64,000 nucleotides of DNA from Acutalibacter sp. 1XD8-33 (GTDB lineage: Bacteria; Bacillota; Clostridia; Oscillospirales; Acutalibacteraceae). The position numbers and the translations under genes are program-made. The notes beneath the pieces were generated by a model. That model did no database searches. It was not told the origin of the DNA and worked only from the letters and a program-made list of their open reading frames with translations. Below, in pieces: positions 51,977 to 60,602 of the stretch. Numbering within the stretch: position 1 is the stretch's first letter; every line of letters begins with the position of its first letter. The stretch spans positions 111,108-175,107 of the forward strand of contig NZ_RAZF01000006.1 in NCBI RefSeq assembly GCF_003612555.1. The letters run 5' to 3'.

Positions 51977-53577
51977 GACTAGATGAGAAAGGCCTGGAAA
52001 ATACCGGAGTCTGGGAAAAGGCGGGAATCCGCCTGCCCGGGTTTCCTTGGGAGGAAATGTGCGCGGAAACCCGTCGCGCTCCGGTCTGGATCCATTTTGG
52101 CGGAGGAAATATTTTTCGGGGGTTTATTGCCGGGCTTCAGCAGGATTTGCTAAACAAAGGGGAGGCGAAAGCGGGCATTACGGCTGTAGAAACCTTCGAT
52201 TATGATCTGGTGGAAAAGATCTACCGGCCCTTTCAGAACAGGGCTTTGATGGTAACGCTTTTCCCAGACGGCAAGATGGCGCCGGAAGTGGTGGCCTCTG
52301 TGGCTGAAAGCCTGCGGACTGGGGCAGACTATCCCCAAGAGAGGGAGCGGCTTCGAGAGATCTTCCGTAGCTCCAGCCTTCAGCTGGCCAGCTATACCAT
52401 CACGGAAAAGGGATACCGGCTGATAGGCCTGAACGGCGGGTTTACCCCGGAGATTTTGGACGATTTCCAACGGGGACCGGAAAACTGCACCCATGCCATG
52501 AGTTTGACGGCTGCCCTTTTGTGGGAACGCTTTCAAGGGGGAGAAACGCCCATCGCTCTGGTAAGCATGGATAACTGCTCCCGTAACGGAGAGAAGCTCC
52601 GGGCCGGCGTGCTCACGGTGGCGGAAAAGTGGCTGGAAAATGGCTTTGTCTCCCGGGAATTTCTGAATTGGATCCAGGACGAGCGGGTAGTTTCCTTCCC
52701 CTGGACAATGATTGATAAAATCACGCCTCGTCCCGCAGAGGCTGTAGAAAGGGAACTGGCGGCCAGAGGAATAGAGGGTATGGCTCCCATCGTTACAGAG
52801 AAGGGAACCTATATCGCGCCTTTTGTCAATGGGGAACGTCCCCAGTATTTGGTAGTGGAGGACCGGTTCCCCAACGGCCGGCCCCCCTTGGAAAGGGCCG
52901 GCGTCTATATGACGGATAGAGAGACGGTAAACCAGACCGAAAAGATGAAGGTGGCCACCTGTCTGAACCCTCTGCATACCGCGCTGGCGGTGTTCGGCTG
53001 TCTGCTGGGATACCGGTCTATTGCTGCGGAGATGAAAGATCCCCAGCTGCGGGCCCTGGTGGAGAGAATCGGCTATGTGGAGGGGCTTCCTGTGGCAGCT
53101 GACCCGGGAATTATGAGCCCTGAGGCATTTCTTCAGGAGGTGACCGGCCAGCGCCTGCCCAATCCCTTTATTCCTGATACACCCCAGCGCATCGCGACAG
53201 ATACCAGCCAGAAGATGGCGGTCCGGTTTGGAGAGACAATCAAAAGCTATATGGAAAGACCGGAGCTGGACCCCGCCGGTTTGGTTGGGATTCCGCTGGT
53301 GATTGCCGGATGGCTGCGCTACCTGCTTGGGACAGACGATGAAGGACAGCCCATGGACTGTAGTCCGGATCCTATGTTGGAGAGCCTGCGGGCCCAGTTG
53401 GGGAGACTAACACCGGACAGCGCGCCGGACCAGGTTTTGGAGCCGCTTCTGTCCAATTCACAACTATTTGGAGCAGACCTTCGGGAGGCCCGGCTAATGG
53501 GCAAAATCGGCGGAATGCTGAGAGAGATGCTGGTCGGGCCGGGAGCGGTTCGCCGGACTTTGGAGAAATACCTGTAG
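51973..53577 (+). CDS. uxuB: Fructuronate reductase (mannitol dehydrogenase family)
   Basis: 534-residue NAD-dependent polyol dehydrogenase. The N-terminal Rossmann region contains WIHFGGGNIFRGFIAGLQQD, and the C-terminal mannitol dehydrogenase domain contains KVATCLNPLHTALAVFGCLL and IPLVIAGWLRYLLGT. In this operon the substrate is D-fructuronate, reduced to D-mannonate for UxuA. Tagaturonate reductase (UxaB) is the alternative, but neighbouring uxaC and uxuA favour UxuB. ATG overlaps the uxuA stop (ATGA). After its stop a 184-bp gap without features precedes the DUF342 gene. Confidence 0.93.
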   Translation: MRLDEKGLENTGVWEKAGIRLPGFPWEEMCAETRRAPVWIHFGGGNIFRGFIAGLQQDLLNKGEAKAGITAVETFDYDLVEKIYRPFQNRALMVTLFPDGKMAPEVVASVAESLRTGADYPQERERLREIFRSSSLQLASYTITEKGYRLIGLNGGFTPEILDDFQRGPENCTHAMSLTAALLWERFQGGETPIALVSMDNCSRNGEKLRAGVLTVAEKWLENGFVSREFLNWIQDERVVSFPWTMIDKITPRPAEAVERELAARGIEGMAPIVTEKGTYIAPFVNGERPQYLVVEDRFPNGRPPLERAGVYMTDRETVNQTEKMKVATCLNPLHTALAVFGCLLGYRSIAAEMKDPQLRALVERIGYVEGLPVAADPGIMSPEAFLQEVTGQRLPNPFIPDTPQRIATDTSQKMAVRFGETIKSYMERPELDPAGLVGIPLVIAGWLRYLLGTDDEGQPMDCSPDPMLESLRAQLGRLTPDSAPDQVLEPLLSNSQLFGADLREARLMGKIGGMLREMLVGPGAVRRTLEKYL

Positions 53578-53761
53578 GATAACCAAGGGATGGAAGGCTC
53601 GCCTTTGAAAAGAGATACGCTCCCTGTTTCTTGCCCAGCGCTGAAGAAGATCCCGAATCTGGTGTAATGAAGCGCTGCTTTTCCCGACAGGATCTTTGAG
53701 GAAACCTATTTTCATAGTAAATTGCGTGATGACAATTTTGAGATAAAGGCGGCGTGAAGAA

Positions 53762-55501
53762 ATGTCGATCAAAGAAAAAATAACCGCTTTTCTGTTTGGC
53801 CCAAGGACAAAAAACGATGAGCCGGAAGAGGCTGTGAAGCCACAGATTTCCCAGGAAGAGCCGGCGCCTGCGGCAGAGGAAACAAGAGGTTTGCGGCCGT
53901 CAACGCTGGAGCTGCCCTCCGAACACCCGTTTTATACGCTTTTTGACCTGCGGCGAAAGGAATCTGGCTATTTGCCGCCTCCTCGGATTTGTCTGGATGA
54001 GGATGGAGCGCTCCCTGCGGATGTGGTGCAAAAGGAAAACAAAAGACTGGAAACATTTCTCACCAGCGCCTGCGGAGCCAGACTGAAACAAGTGAACGAG
54101 GAAGGCCGGGGAAAGCGTTCCAAGAAGAAGCAGGAAGAGGAGGGGGAGGATGAACTGCCGCCTCTGAATGCTTTGCCCCGCTTTTTCCTTTCTGTGGATA
54201 AGCTCTATGCCTGGGTGATGGTGTTTCCCCCGGCAAGAAAAGGCGCGGAACTCACCAGGGAGGCCCTCTATCAAGCGCTTGCTGACGAAGGGATTCTCTA
54301 TGGCGTAGACGCCGGGGTCGCGGACCGGCTCTCCCGGGAGGAGAGAAAATATTTTCACCTGTACCTGATTGCCAGGGGAAAACCGGCTTTTGACGGGAAG
54401 AATGGCAATATTGTAGAATACTTTCCCCGAGAAGTGGAACGGATTTTGGAAGTGGATGAGTTCAACCAGGTGGACTATACGGCGTTGAATCTGATCAATA
54501 ATGTAAAACAGGGGGAGGAAATTTGCCGCTTGATCCTTCCCACTGAGGGGGAACCCGGCCGCACGGTGCTGGACCAGGAGATCCCGGCCAGGGGCGGCAA
54601 GGAAGTGTCTCTTCCCAAGGGACAGAATACGGAGATTACGGAGGACGGCGCCTCGCTTGTAGCTTCTATTGCAGGGCATGTGGAATTTACCGGACGTAAT
54701 TTTCAAGTGAAGCCGGTGCTGGATATTCCGGAGGATGTGGACTTTTCCACCGGAGATATCACATTTTTCGGGGATGTCAATATAAAGGGGGATGTCCTTA
54801 GCGGTTTTAGCGTCCGGGCCAGAGGAAATATTCATGTAGACGGTGTACTGGAGGCCGGCAGTACGGTGGAGGCCGGCGGAGATTTGGTGGTGGTAAAAGG
54901 AATTTTAGGAGACGGGACCACAGTGATCCGCTCCCGCCGGAGCGTGTTCTCTAAATATATTGAAAACGCCACCATCCACGTTCAAGAGAACTTGCAGACA
55001 GACTGTATCGTGAATGGCAATATCTATTGCGGCGGAGAGATCCAGGTTGTATCCGGCAGGGGAACGATTATGGGCGGAAGAATCTGGTCTGCTAAAAAAG
55101 TTGCAGCAAAAGCTGTTGGCGCTCCTTCAGAATGCCGGACGGTTGTGGTTCTGGGCGGGCAGCCCTACACATATTTTGAGAGGGAATTGCTGCGCGGAGA
55201 AATGAAGGAGATGGAGAGCGAGCTGGAAAAACTGGAATGCCAGCCAAACAGCAAGGTGAAAACAAGCCTGCTGCAAAAGGTTCAGGCAAGAATTTCTGCG
55301 GTTGATCTCAAGCTGAAACGGTTGGAAAGCAAATTGGAGGAGAAGAAAACAGACCCCTTTGAGCTGGATGCCGGACGGCTGGAATGTAGCATTGCTTACG
55401 CTGGCACAGAACTCCGTCATGAAAATCATGTGGTCCGCTTGCGGCATGAGGCCCGGCAGTGCGTTGCAACGGTCATCAATGGAGAAATCCTATTGATGTA
55501 G
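53762..55501 (+). CDS. FapA/DUF342 polymerising-type protein
   Basis: 579-residue protein of the FapA (DUF342) family. An acidic N-terminal stretch with a Lys/Glu-rich linker (GRGKRSKKKQEEEGEDE, about 115-131) is followed by the family N-terminal part. A right-handed beta-helix with regular hydrophobic repeats follows (DITFFGDVNIKGDVLSGFSV, NIHVDGVLEAGSTVEAGGDL, about 335-440). A C-terminal coiled coil (MKEMESELEKLECQ, LKRLESKLEEKK, about 475-530) completes it. Proteins of this family assemble into bactofilin-like structures and are linked to regulation of surface or developmental processes. No signal peptide. It precedes the FIST and MCP genes, which have their own promoter. Confidence 0.85.
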   Translation: MSIKEKITAFLFGPRTKNDEPEEAVKPQISQEEPAPAAEETRGLRPSTLELPSEHPFYTLFDLRRKESGYLPPPRICLDEDGALPADVVQKENKRLETFLTSACGARLKQVNEEGRGKRSKKKQEEEGEDELPPLNALPRFFLSVDKLYAWVMVFPPARKGAELTREALYQALADEGILYGVDAGVADRLSREERKYFHLYLIARGKPAFDGKNGNIVEYFPREVERILEVDEFNQVDYTALNLINNVKQGEEICRLILPTEGEPGRTVLDQEIPARGGKEVSLPKGQNTEITEDGASLVASIAGHVEFTGRNFQVKPVLDIPEDVDFSTGDITFFGDVNIKGDVLSGFSVRARGNIHVDGVLEAGSTVEAGGDLVVVKGILGDGTTVIRSRRSVFSKYIENATIHVQENLQTDCIVNGNIYCGGEIQVVSGRGTIMGGRIWSAKKVAAKAVGAPSECRTVVVLGGQPYTYFERELLRGEMKEMESELEKLECQPNSKVKTSLLQKVQARISAVDLKLKRLESKLEEKKTDPFELDAGRLECSIAYAGTELRHENHVVRLRHEARQCVATVINGEILLM

Positions 55502-55577
55502 AAGTATGGGGAGAGAGCTTTTCTAGATATGGGGGCGGTTGCCCGTGAAGCAAACGGCGGGAACGGAGTGTGAGCGG

Positions 55578-55606
55578 TTGACAATCTGAGGATTTTCGCG
55601 TATAAT
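55578..55606 (+). promoter_or_regulatory. Consensus promoter of the FIST-MCP unit
   Basis: TTGACA (55578-55583) and TATAAT (55601-55606), both perfect, 17 bp apart. Predicted leader about 33 nt. It is a vegetative promoter, not a motility-sigma promoter. Confidence 0.85.
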
Positions 55607-55645
55607 TGAGAAGATTCCAAAAAATGGCAGGAGGGTGAGAACGGC

Positions 55646-56701
55646 ATGAAGCAGTTTTTCGGGATGAGCCGTAGCGGAAATCTGGAAGAAGCGCTCAAAG
55701 GCTTGCATACCCCGCAGTTTATCATGCTATTATCCAATGACGGACAGTTTGAGAAGCATGTGGAGGCTTTGGAGAAGCGGTTTCCCGGGGTGCCCAGCAT
55801 TGGGTGTATCGGAATGAGCTATCAATCCAGAGTCGTGGAGAAGGGTGTGGGTGTGATTGCCTTTTGTGATGGCGTCAGTGCCACAGCCAATGTCCTGGAG
55901 CAGGTTTCCACGATGCCTGTAAAGTACATACAACGCCTGGAAGAGGATATGAAAAAGGTGGGTGGATCAGGCGAAAATGAGGTTTGCATTGACTTCTGCG
56001 CGGGAAATGACGCCTGCGTGCTGACAACCATCAATACGGCCCTTCGAAAGAGGAATATTCCTTTGGTAGGAGGTACTGGCGACCAGGGAAAGGTTTCTGC
56101 CAACGGGCGTATTTATGAGGATGCAGTGGCCTACGGACTGGTACGCAATCTGAGCGGGCGGGTGAAAACCTATAAAGAAAATATATACCACCAATTGGGA
56201 GACTACCGGTTCATCGCTTCCCACACGGACCGGGCCAACTATATTCTGGGCGCTTTGAACGGCAGGCCGGCGAAAGAGGTGTATAAGGAGATCCTTCATG
56301 TCACAGACGAAGAAATCCTGACCCGGACATTTCAGAACCCCTTTGGCAAGGTCAATGGAGACGACACCTGCATCATCTCCATTAAAGAAGTCCAGGGCAA
56401 CGCACTGGCCTGCTTCCGGCAGGTTAACGACTCGGACGTGTTGATTTTGTTGGAACTGGGAGACTATAAAGCCATTGTGCAGGAGACAATAGCAGAGATT
56501 TGCCGGGATTTTCCCCGGCGTTCAGCGATTTTTTCCGTCAACTGCCTTTTTCGGTATAAGTTGTTTTCTCAAAACGGCTACATGCAGGATTATTTGAATG
56601 ATATGGCGGCCTTGGGTAGCCACGTGGGTTTTGTAGGCTACGGAGAACATTATAATAACCGATTTGTAAACCAATCCATGACCTGTGTGGTTTTTGAATA
56701 A
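55646..56701 (+). CDS. FIST-domain sensory protein
   Basis: 351-residue cytoplasmic protein with FIST N-terminal (about 20-190: FPGVPSIGCIGMSYQSRVVE, VGGTGDQGKV) and FIST C-terminal (about 210-340: GDYKAIVQETIAEICRDFPR, SAIFSVNCLFRYKLF) domains. FIST proteins are thought to bind small ligands such as amino acids and signal to attached or neighbouring transducers. This one has no output domain of its own. The soluble chemoreceptor gene starts 15 bp after its stop, so the pair probably works as sensor and transducer. CAGGAGGG precedes the ATG. Confidence 0.87.
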   Translation: MKQFFGMSRSGNLEEALKGLHTPQFIMLLSNDGQFEKHVEALEKRFPGVPSIGCIGMSYQSRVVEKGVGVIAFCDGVSATANVLEQVSTMPVKYIQRLEEDMKKVGGSGENEVCIDFCAGNDACVLTTINTALRKRNIPLVGGTGDQGKVSANGRIYEDAVAYGLVRNLSGRVKTYKENIYHQLGDYRFIASHTDRANYILGALNGRPAKEVYKEILHVTDEEILTRTFQNPFGKVNGDDTCIISIKEVQGNALACFRQVNDSDVLILLELGDYKAIVQETIAEICRDFPRRSAIFSVNCLFRYKLFSQNGYMQDYLNDMAALGSHVGFVGYGEHYNNRFVNQSMTCVVFE

Positions 56702-56716
56702 GGGAGGGGAAGGGCT

Positions 56717-57655
56717 ATGAGATTCTTAAGAAAGAAGGGGCAGTCTCCTCTCAAGGAAAGAGATTTTTATCCTGTGCGGCATGTGGCGGACAGCCTGAAA
56801 GTCTACCAGCAGGCGTTGGTAGAGAAAGAAGTGGCTTCGCTGCAAGAGCTGGGGATGGTTGGTACTACCTTTTCCGGTGTGCTGAGAGAGGCGGAGTTGT
56901 TTCAGACGAAGCTACAGGATCTGGGAATGTCCTTTTCCAATATCAACCAGGCCGCCGAACAGTTTGGCCAGGTAAGGGGGAACATTGCCGGAAGTGTAGA
57001 GGTTGCCCAGGGACAGATGGGAGAGCTGGGGCAGACATATACGGCTGTGCAGGCTTCCTATGAAGAGACGGCCGAAACCTTCACGCAGCTGCAAGCCGCC
57101 ATTCAAGAGATCCGCCAGTGCATGGGCAAGATTGTGTCCATCGCGGACCAGACGAATATTCTGGCTCTGAATGCCTCGATTGAGGCTGCTCGAGTGGGAG
57201 AAGCGGGACGGGGTTTTTCCGTGGTTGCCGCTCAGGTCAAGGAGCTGGCAAAAGAGATTAAGGTTTTGGCAGGAGACGTGGATACCGGCGTTTGCGATGT
57301 GGAGAATCGGGCTAATCAACTCAGCGGTAGCATTTCAACCTCTCAGCAAACCTTGGGCCATGGCATGGATATTGTGGATCAAACAGATGAGAGCTTTCGG
57401 GATATCACCTCCGCTGCGGAAGGAGCTGTGGCGGTGCAGACTGAGATTTCCGATGTAATTCAGACGTCTCAGAGTGAACTGCAAATTATCGTGCAGTTTT
57501 TTGAACGGATTAAAGACTTGAATCAGGAGGTCGTAAAGCATATCACGCAGGCCAGCCGATTGGGCACTACAAAAAGCGCGATGTTTGAGGATATGGACAA
57601 TATGATTTCTCAGCTTCCACCTCTTGCGATGGATTTGGAGAAAGATGCGCTTTAA
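56717..57655 (+). CDS. Soluble methyl-accepting chemotaxis-type protein
   Basis: 312-residue helical protein with the chemoreceptor signalling hairpin. The conserved tip ([20 protein letters not shown], then [14 protein letters not shown]) lies at about residues 135-180. There is no transmembrane segment, no HAMP and no ligand domain, so it is cytoplasmic and must receive its signal from a partner, most plausibly the FIST protein encoded just upstream. No cheA or cheW is in the window, so a non-chemotactic role or action through unlinked Che proteins is possible. GGGAGGGG precedes the ATG. Confidence 0.88.
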   Translation: MRFLRKKGQSPLKERDFYPVRHVADSLKVYQQALVEKEVASLQELGMVGTTFSGVLREAELFQTKLQDLGMSFSNINQAAEQFGQVRGNIAGSVEVAQGQMGELGQTYTAVQASYEETAETFTQLQAAIQEIRQCMGKIVSIADQTNILALNASIEAARVGEAGRGFSVVAAQVKELAKEIKVLAGDVDTGVCDVENRANQLSGSISTSQQTLGHGMDIVDQTDESFRDITSAAEGAVAVQTEISDVIQTSQSELQIIVQFFERIKDLNQEVVKHITQASRLGTTKSAMFEDMDNMISQLPPLAMDLEKDAL

Positions 57656-57722
57656 AACGGTCTGAGTGCTTTTTGACGCTTGTTTTGTAGAGGAAAACTT
57701 TGCCAAAAAGGAGAATAAAAGT

Positions 57723-58118
57723 ATGAACAAAACCATTGTGGCAGAAAATGCTCCCGCCGCCGTAGGACCCTATTGCCATGGGAAATTGGCAGGAAACACG
57801 CTCTATACTTCTGGCCAGTTGGGATTAATCCCCTCCACCGGCGAGCTGCCTGAGGGAGTAGAGGCCCAGGCGGCTCAGGCACTGGACAATCTTCAGGCCG
57901 TTCTGGCCGCCGCAGGCATGACCTGCGCGGATGTGGTGAAAACCACCGTGTTTCTGGCGGATATGGGTGATTTCGCTGCGATTAACGCTATTTATGCCAA
58001 ATATTTCCCCGGAGAGTCCCCAGAGGGAAATTCGCTGGCTCCGGCACGTTCCTGCGTGCAGGTCGCCGCTCTGCCAAAGGGCGCGCTGTTTGAGATTGAA
58101 GCGGTAGCCGTAAAATAG
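57723..58118 (+). CDS. ridA: RidA-family enamine/imine deaminase
   Basis: 131-residue RidA/YjgF/UK114 protein that hydrolyses reactive 2-aminoacrylate and related enamines produced by PLP enzymes. Family landmarks are AVGPYCHGKLAGNTLYTSGQ near the start, the substrate-binding Arg in PARSCVQVAALPKGALFEIE (about 108-127), and the catalytic-region Glu in the same stretch. The length is standard. ATG at 57723 follows AAAGGAG. It is followed by a terminator at 58143, and may be cotranscribed with the MCP gene (67-bp gap). Confidence 0.95.
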   Translation: MNKTIVAENAPAAVGPYCHGKLAGNTLYTSGQLGLIPSTGELPEGVEAQAAQALDNLQAVLAAAGMTCADVVKTTVFLADMGDFAAINAIYAKYFPGESPEGNSLAPARSCVQVAALPKGALFEIEAVAVK

Positions 58119-58142
58119 CCGTCCCTTTTGTTGAGAATTTTT

Positions 58143-58174
58143 GCACCGCCCCAGGCTTTGGCGGTGCTTTTCCT
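58143..58174 (+). terminator. Terminator after ridA
   Basis: GCACCGCC pairs with GGCGGTGC around a 9-base loop, followed by TTTTCCTTTTC, 24 bp past the ridA stop. Confidence 0.85.
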
Positions 58175-58184
58175 TTTCTTTGCC

Positions 58185-58213
58185 TTGACGAATGGAAGGA
58201 TAGGGTATATTAT
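58185..58213 (+). promoter_or_regulatory. Promoter of nfnAB
   Basis: TTGACG (58185-58190) and TATTAT (58208-58213) with a 17-bp spacer. The leader of about 75 nt contains a hairpin (CTGCTGCC / GGCGGCAG) before the GTG start. Confidence 0.7.
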
Positions 58214-58296
58214 ATAGTGCGGAGGAAGGAAGTATAAAGAGACTGCTGCCCGCTGGCACACTTTAGGAAAAGGCGGCAGAATTTACAAGCAAGGTT

Positions 58297-59169
58297 GTGA
58301 TAGCATTGTATCGGATTTTGAAGAAACAGGCGTTGAACTCTACGGTTACTCTCATGGAAATTGATGCTCCCGCTGTGGCTCGAAAGGCGGAGCCGGGGCA
58401 GTTTATTATTCTGCGGGTGGATGAAGGGGGAGAACGCATCCCGCTGACTGTGGCGGATTTTGACCGGGAAAAGGGCTCTGTCACCATTATCTTTCAGATT
58501 GTGGGGGCTACCACAGAGAAGCTGAATCATCTAAACGAAGGGGAAAGTATTCAGGATTTTGTAGGTCCTTTGGGCGTTCCTACCCATATGGAGGGCTTGA
58601 AGAAGGTGGCTGTAGTGGGGGGCGGCGTTGGCTGTGCCATCGCGTATCCTGTGGCAAAGAAACTTTGCCAGCAGGGGGCCGAGGTCCACTCCATCGTAGG
58701 CTTCCGCAGCCAGGAGCTGGTAATTTTAGAGGAGGAGTTCCGGGCCGTCAGCAAGAAGTATTTCCCGATGACAGACGACGGCTCCTATGGAGAGAGGGGA
58801 CTGGTGACGGACGCCCTGCGCCGGCTGCTGGAGAACGGCGAACAATATGACCAGGTGATCGCCATTGGCCCGCTGATTATGATGAAGTTTGTGACAAAGC
58901 TCACCAAGGAGTTCCATATTCCCACCACTGTCAGTATGAATCCCATTATGATTGATGGCACGGGCATGTGCGGCGGTTGTCGCCTGAGTTTGATCCAGGA
59001 TGGCAAAAGGGTCACCAAGTTTGCCTGTGTGGACGGTCCGGACTTTGACGGCTTTGAGGTGGATTTCGATGAGGCTATGGCTCGGGGCGCCATGTACAAG
59101 GAGTTTGAGCGCCATGCCTATGCGGAAACCTGTAATCTGTTCCAGAAAGAGGTGGCTGGCAATGCCTAA
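58297..59169 (+). CDS. nfnA: NfnA-type FAD/[2Fe-2S] subunit of ferredoxin:NADP transhydrogenase
   Basis: 290-residue flavoprotein. It binds FAD (ERIPLTVADFD) and NAD (VAVVGGGVGCAIAYPVAKKL) and carries a C-terminal [2Fe-2S] site (GTGMCGGCRLSL ... TKFACVDGPDFDG). This is the small subunit of NADH-dependent reduced ferredoxin:NADP+ oxidoreductase. Related proteins are annotated as sulfide dehydrogenase or dihydroorotate dehydrogenase electron-transfer subunits. GTG at 58297 is the best in-frame start, though its ribosome-binding site (AAGCAAGG) is weak. It overlaps nfnB by 8 bp, and the pair would carry out flavin-based electron bifurcation. Confidence 0.9.
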   Translation: MIALYRILKKQALNSTVTLMEIDAPAVARKAEPGQFIILRVDEGGERIPLTVADFDREKGSVTIIFQIVGATTEKLNHLNEGESIQDFVGPLGVPTHMEGLKKVAVVGGGVGCAIAYPVAKKLCQQGAEVHSIVGFRSQELVILEEEFRAVSKKYFPMTDDGSYGERGLVTDALRRLLENGEQYDQVIAIGPLIMMKFVTKLTKEFHIPTTVSMNPIMIDGTGMCGGCRLSLIQDGKRVTKFACVDGPDFDGFEVDFDEAMARGAMYKEFERHAYAETCNLFQKEVAGNA

Positions 59170-60556
59170 TATGTCGCTGAAGAAAAATGAAATGCCTTCT
59201 CAGGAGCCTTATGTACGCAATAAGAACTTCCAGGAAGTGGCCCTGGGCTACACGGCGGAACAGGCCGTAGACGAGGCGAAACGCTGCCTTGACTGCAAAA
59301 ACCGGCCCTGTGTCTCCGGGTGCCCGGTCAATATTGCCATTCCTGATTTTATCAAGCACATGGCTCAGGGAGAGTTTGAAGAAGCCTATCAGGTAATTGC
59401 GCAAAGCAGCGCTTTGCCCGCTGTCTGCGGCCGGGTCTGCCCCCAGGAGAGTCAGTGTGAGCAGAAATGCGTGCGCGGCGTCAAAGGCGAGCCGGTGGGC
59501 ATCGGCCGTCTGGAGCGCTTTGCGGCAGACTGGCATAACGCCCACGCCACCGAGGCTCCGGCAAGACCCGCTTCCAACGGGCATAAGGTGGCGGTGGTAG
59601 GCTCCGGCCCCTCGGGACTCACCTGTGCGGGAGATCTGGCCCGGCTGGGATATGAGGTTACAGTATTTGAGGCGCTGCATACCGCAGGGGGCGTGTTGGT
59701 CTATGGTATCCCCGAGTTCCGTCTACCCAAGGCGATTGTGCAGAAAGAAATCGATGGCCTGAAGGCCATGGGTGTAAAGATTAAGACAAATATGGTGATA
59801 GGCCGGGCGCTTTCTGTGGACGAGCTATTGGAACAGGGCTTCGAGGCTGTGTTCATTGGTTCCGGCGCTGGCCTGCCCCGGTTTATGAATATTCCCGGCG
59901 AGAATTTGAAGGGCGTGTACTCTGCCAATGAATTCCTTACCCGGGTGAATTTGATGAAAGCCTACCTGCCTGGTTCTGACACCCCTATCCAGCGTGCAAA
60001 GAGGGTGGCAGTGGTGGGCGGCGGCAACGTAGCCATGGACGCCGCCCGCTGTGCCAAACGCCTGGGGGCGGAAGAAGTCTACATTGTGTATCGCCGTTCA
60101 GAAAAGGAGCTGCCTGCTCGGGCGGAGGAAGTGGAACACGCCAAGGAGGAAGGCATTATTTTCAAACTGCTGAATAATCCCGCCCGAATTCTTGGAGATG
60201 AAAGCGGTTCTGTCTGCGGCATGGAGTGCCTGGAGATGACTCTGGGCGAGCCAGACGCTTCTGGTCGCCGGAGGCCTGTGGAGAAGGTGGGTTCGGAATT
60301 TGTCCTGGACGTAGACTGCGTGATCATGGCCATTGGTACTTCTCCCAATCCTCTGATAAAGTCCACCACAGAGGGCCTGGAAACCCAGAAATGGGGAGGC
60401 ATTGTCGTGGAGGAGGAGACAGGCCTGACCAGCCGGGAAAATGTGTACGCAGGCGGGGACGCCGTCACCGGCGCGGCCACAGTGATTCTGGCCATGGGCG
60501 CGGGGAAAACCGCTGCCAAGGCCATCCATGAGAAGCTAAGCGGAGAAAACTGCTGA
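59162..60556 (+). CDS. nfnB: NfnB-type FAD/[4Fe-4S] subunit of ferredoxin:NADP transhydrogenase
   Basis: 464-residue GltA/GltD-like flavoprotein. Two N-terminal cysteine clusters (CLDCKNRPCVSGCPVNIAIP and CGRVCPQESQCEQKC) hold two [4Fe-4S] centres. FAD and NADP(H) sites follow (VAVVGSGPSGLTCAGDLARL; VVGGGNVAMDAARCAKRLG), and the last FAD contact is NVYAGGDAVTGAATVILAMG. Its partnership with nfnA, sharing an 8-bp overlap, identifies it as the large Nfn subunit and not a glutamate synthase small chain. GAGGTGG precedes the ATG. It links NADPH, NADH and ferredoxin pools in fermentation. Confidence 0.92.
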   Translation: MPNMSLKKNEMPSQEPYVRNKNFQEVALGYTAEQAVDEAKRCLDCKNRPCVSGCPVNIAIPDFIKHMAQGEFEEAYQVIAQSSALPAVCGRVCPQESQCEQKCVRGVKGEPVGIGRLERFAADWHNAHATEAPARPASNGHKVAVVGSGPSGLTCAGDLARLGYEVTVFEALHTAGGVLVYGIPEFRLPKAIVQKEIDGLKAMGVKIKTNMVIGRALSVDELLEQGFEAVFIGSGAGLPRFMNIPGENLKGVYSANEFLTRVNLMKAYLPGSDTPIQRAKRVAVVGGGNVAMDAARCAKRLGAEEVYIVYRRSEKELPARAEEVEHAKEEGIIFKLLNNPARILGDESGSVCGMECLEMTLGEPDASGRRRPVEKVGSEFVLDVDCVIMAIGTSPNPLIKSTTEGLETQKWGGIVVEEETGLTSRENVYAGGDAVTGAATVILAMGAGKTAAKAIHEKLSGENC

Positions 60557-60562
60557 GATGAG

Positions 60563-60602
60563 AAAAGGCACCCCCTGGGAATCCCCAGAGGGCGCTTTTT
60601 TA
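60563..60602. terminator. Convergent terminator between nfnB and cotH
   Basis: AAAAGGCACCC...AGGGCGCTTTTTT, with an inner stem CTGGG / CCCAG and a closing T run. It overlaps the last codons of the minus-strand CotH gene and serves nfnB. Confidence 0.65.
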
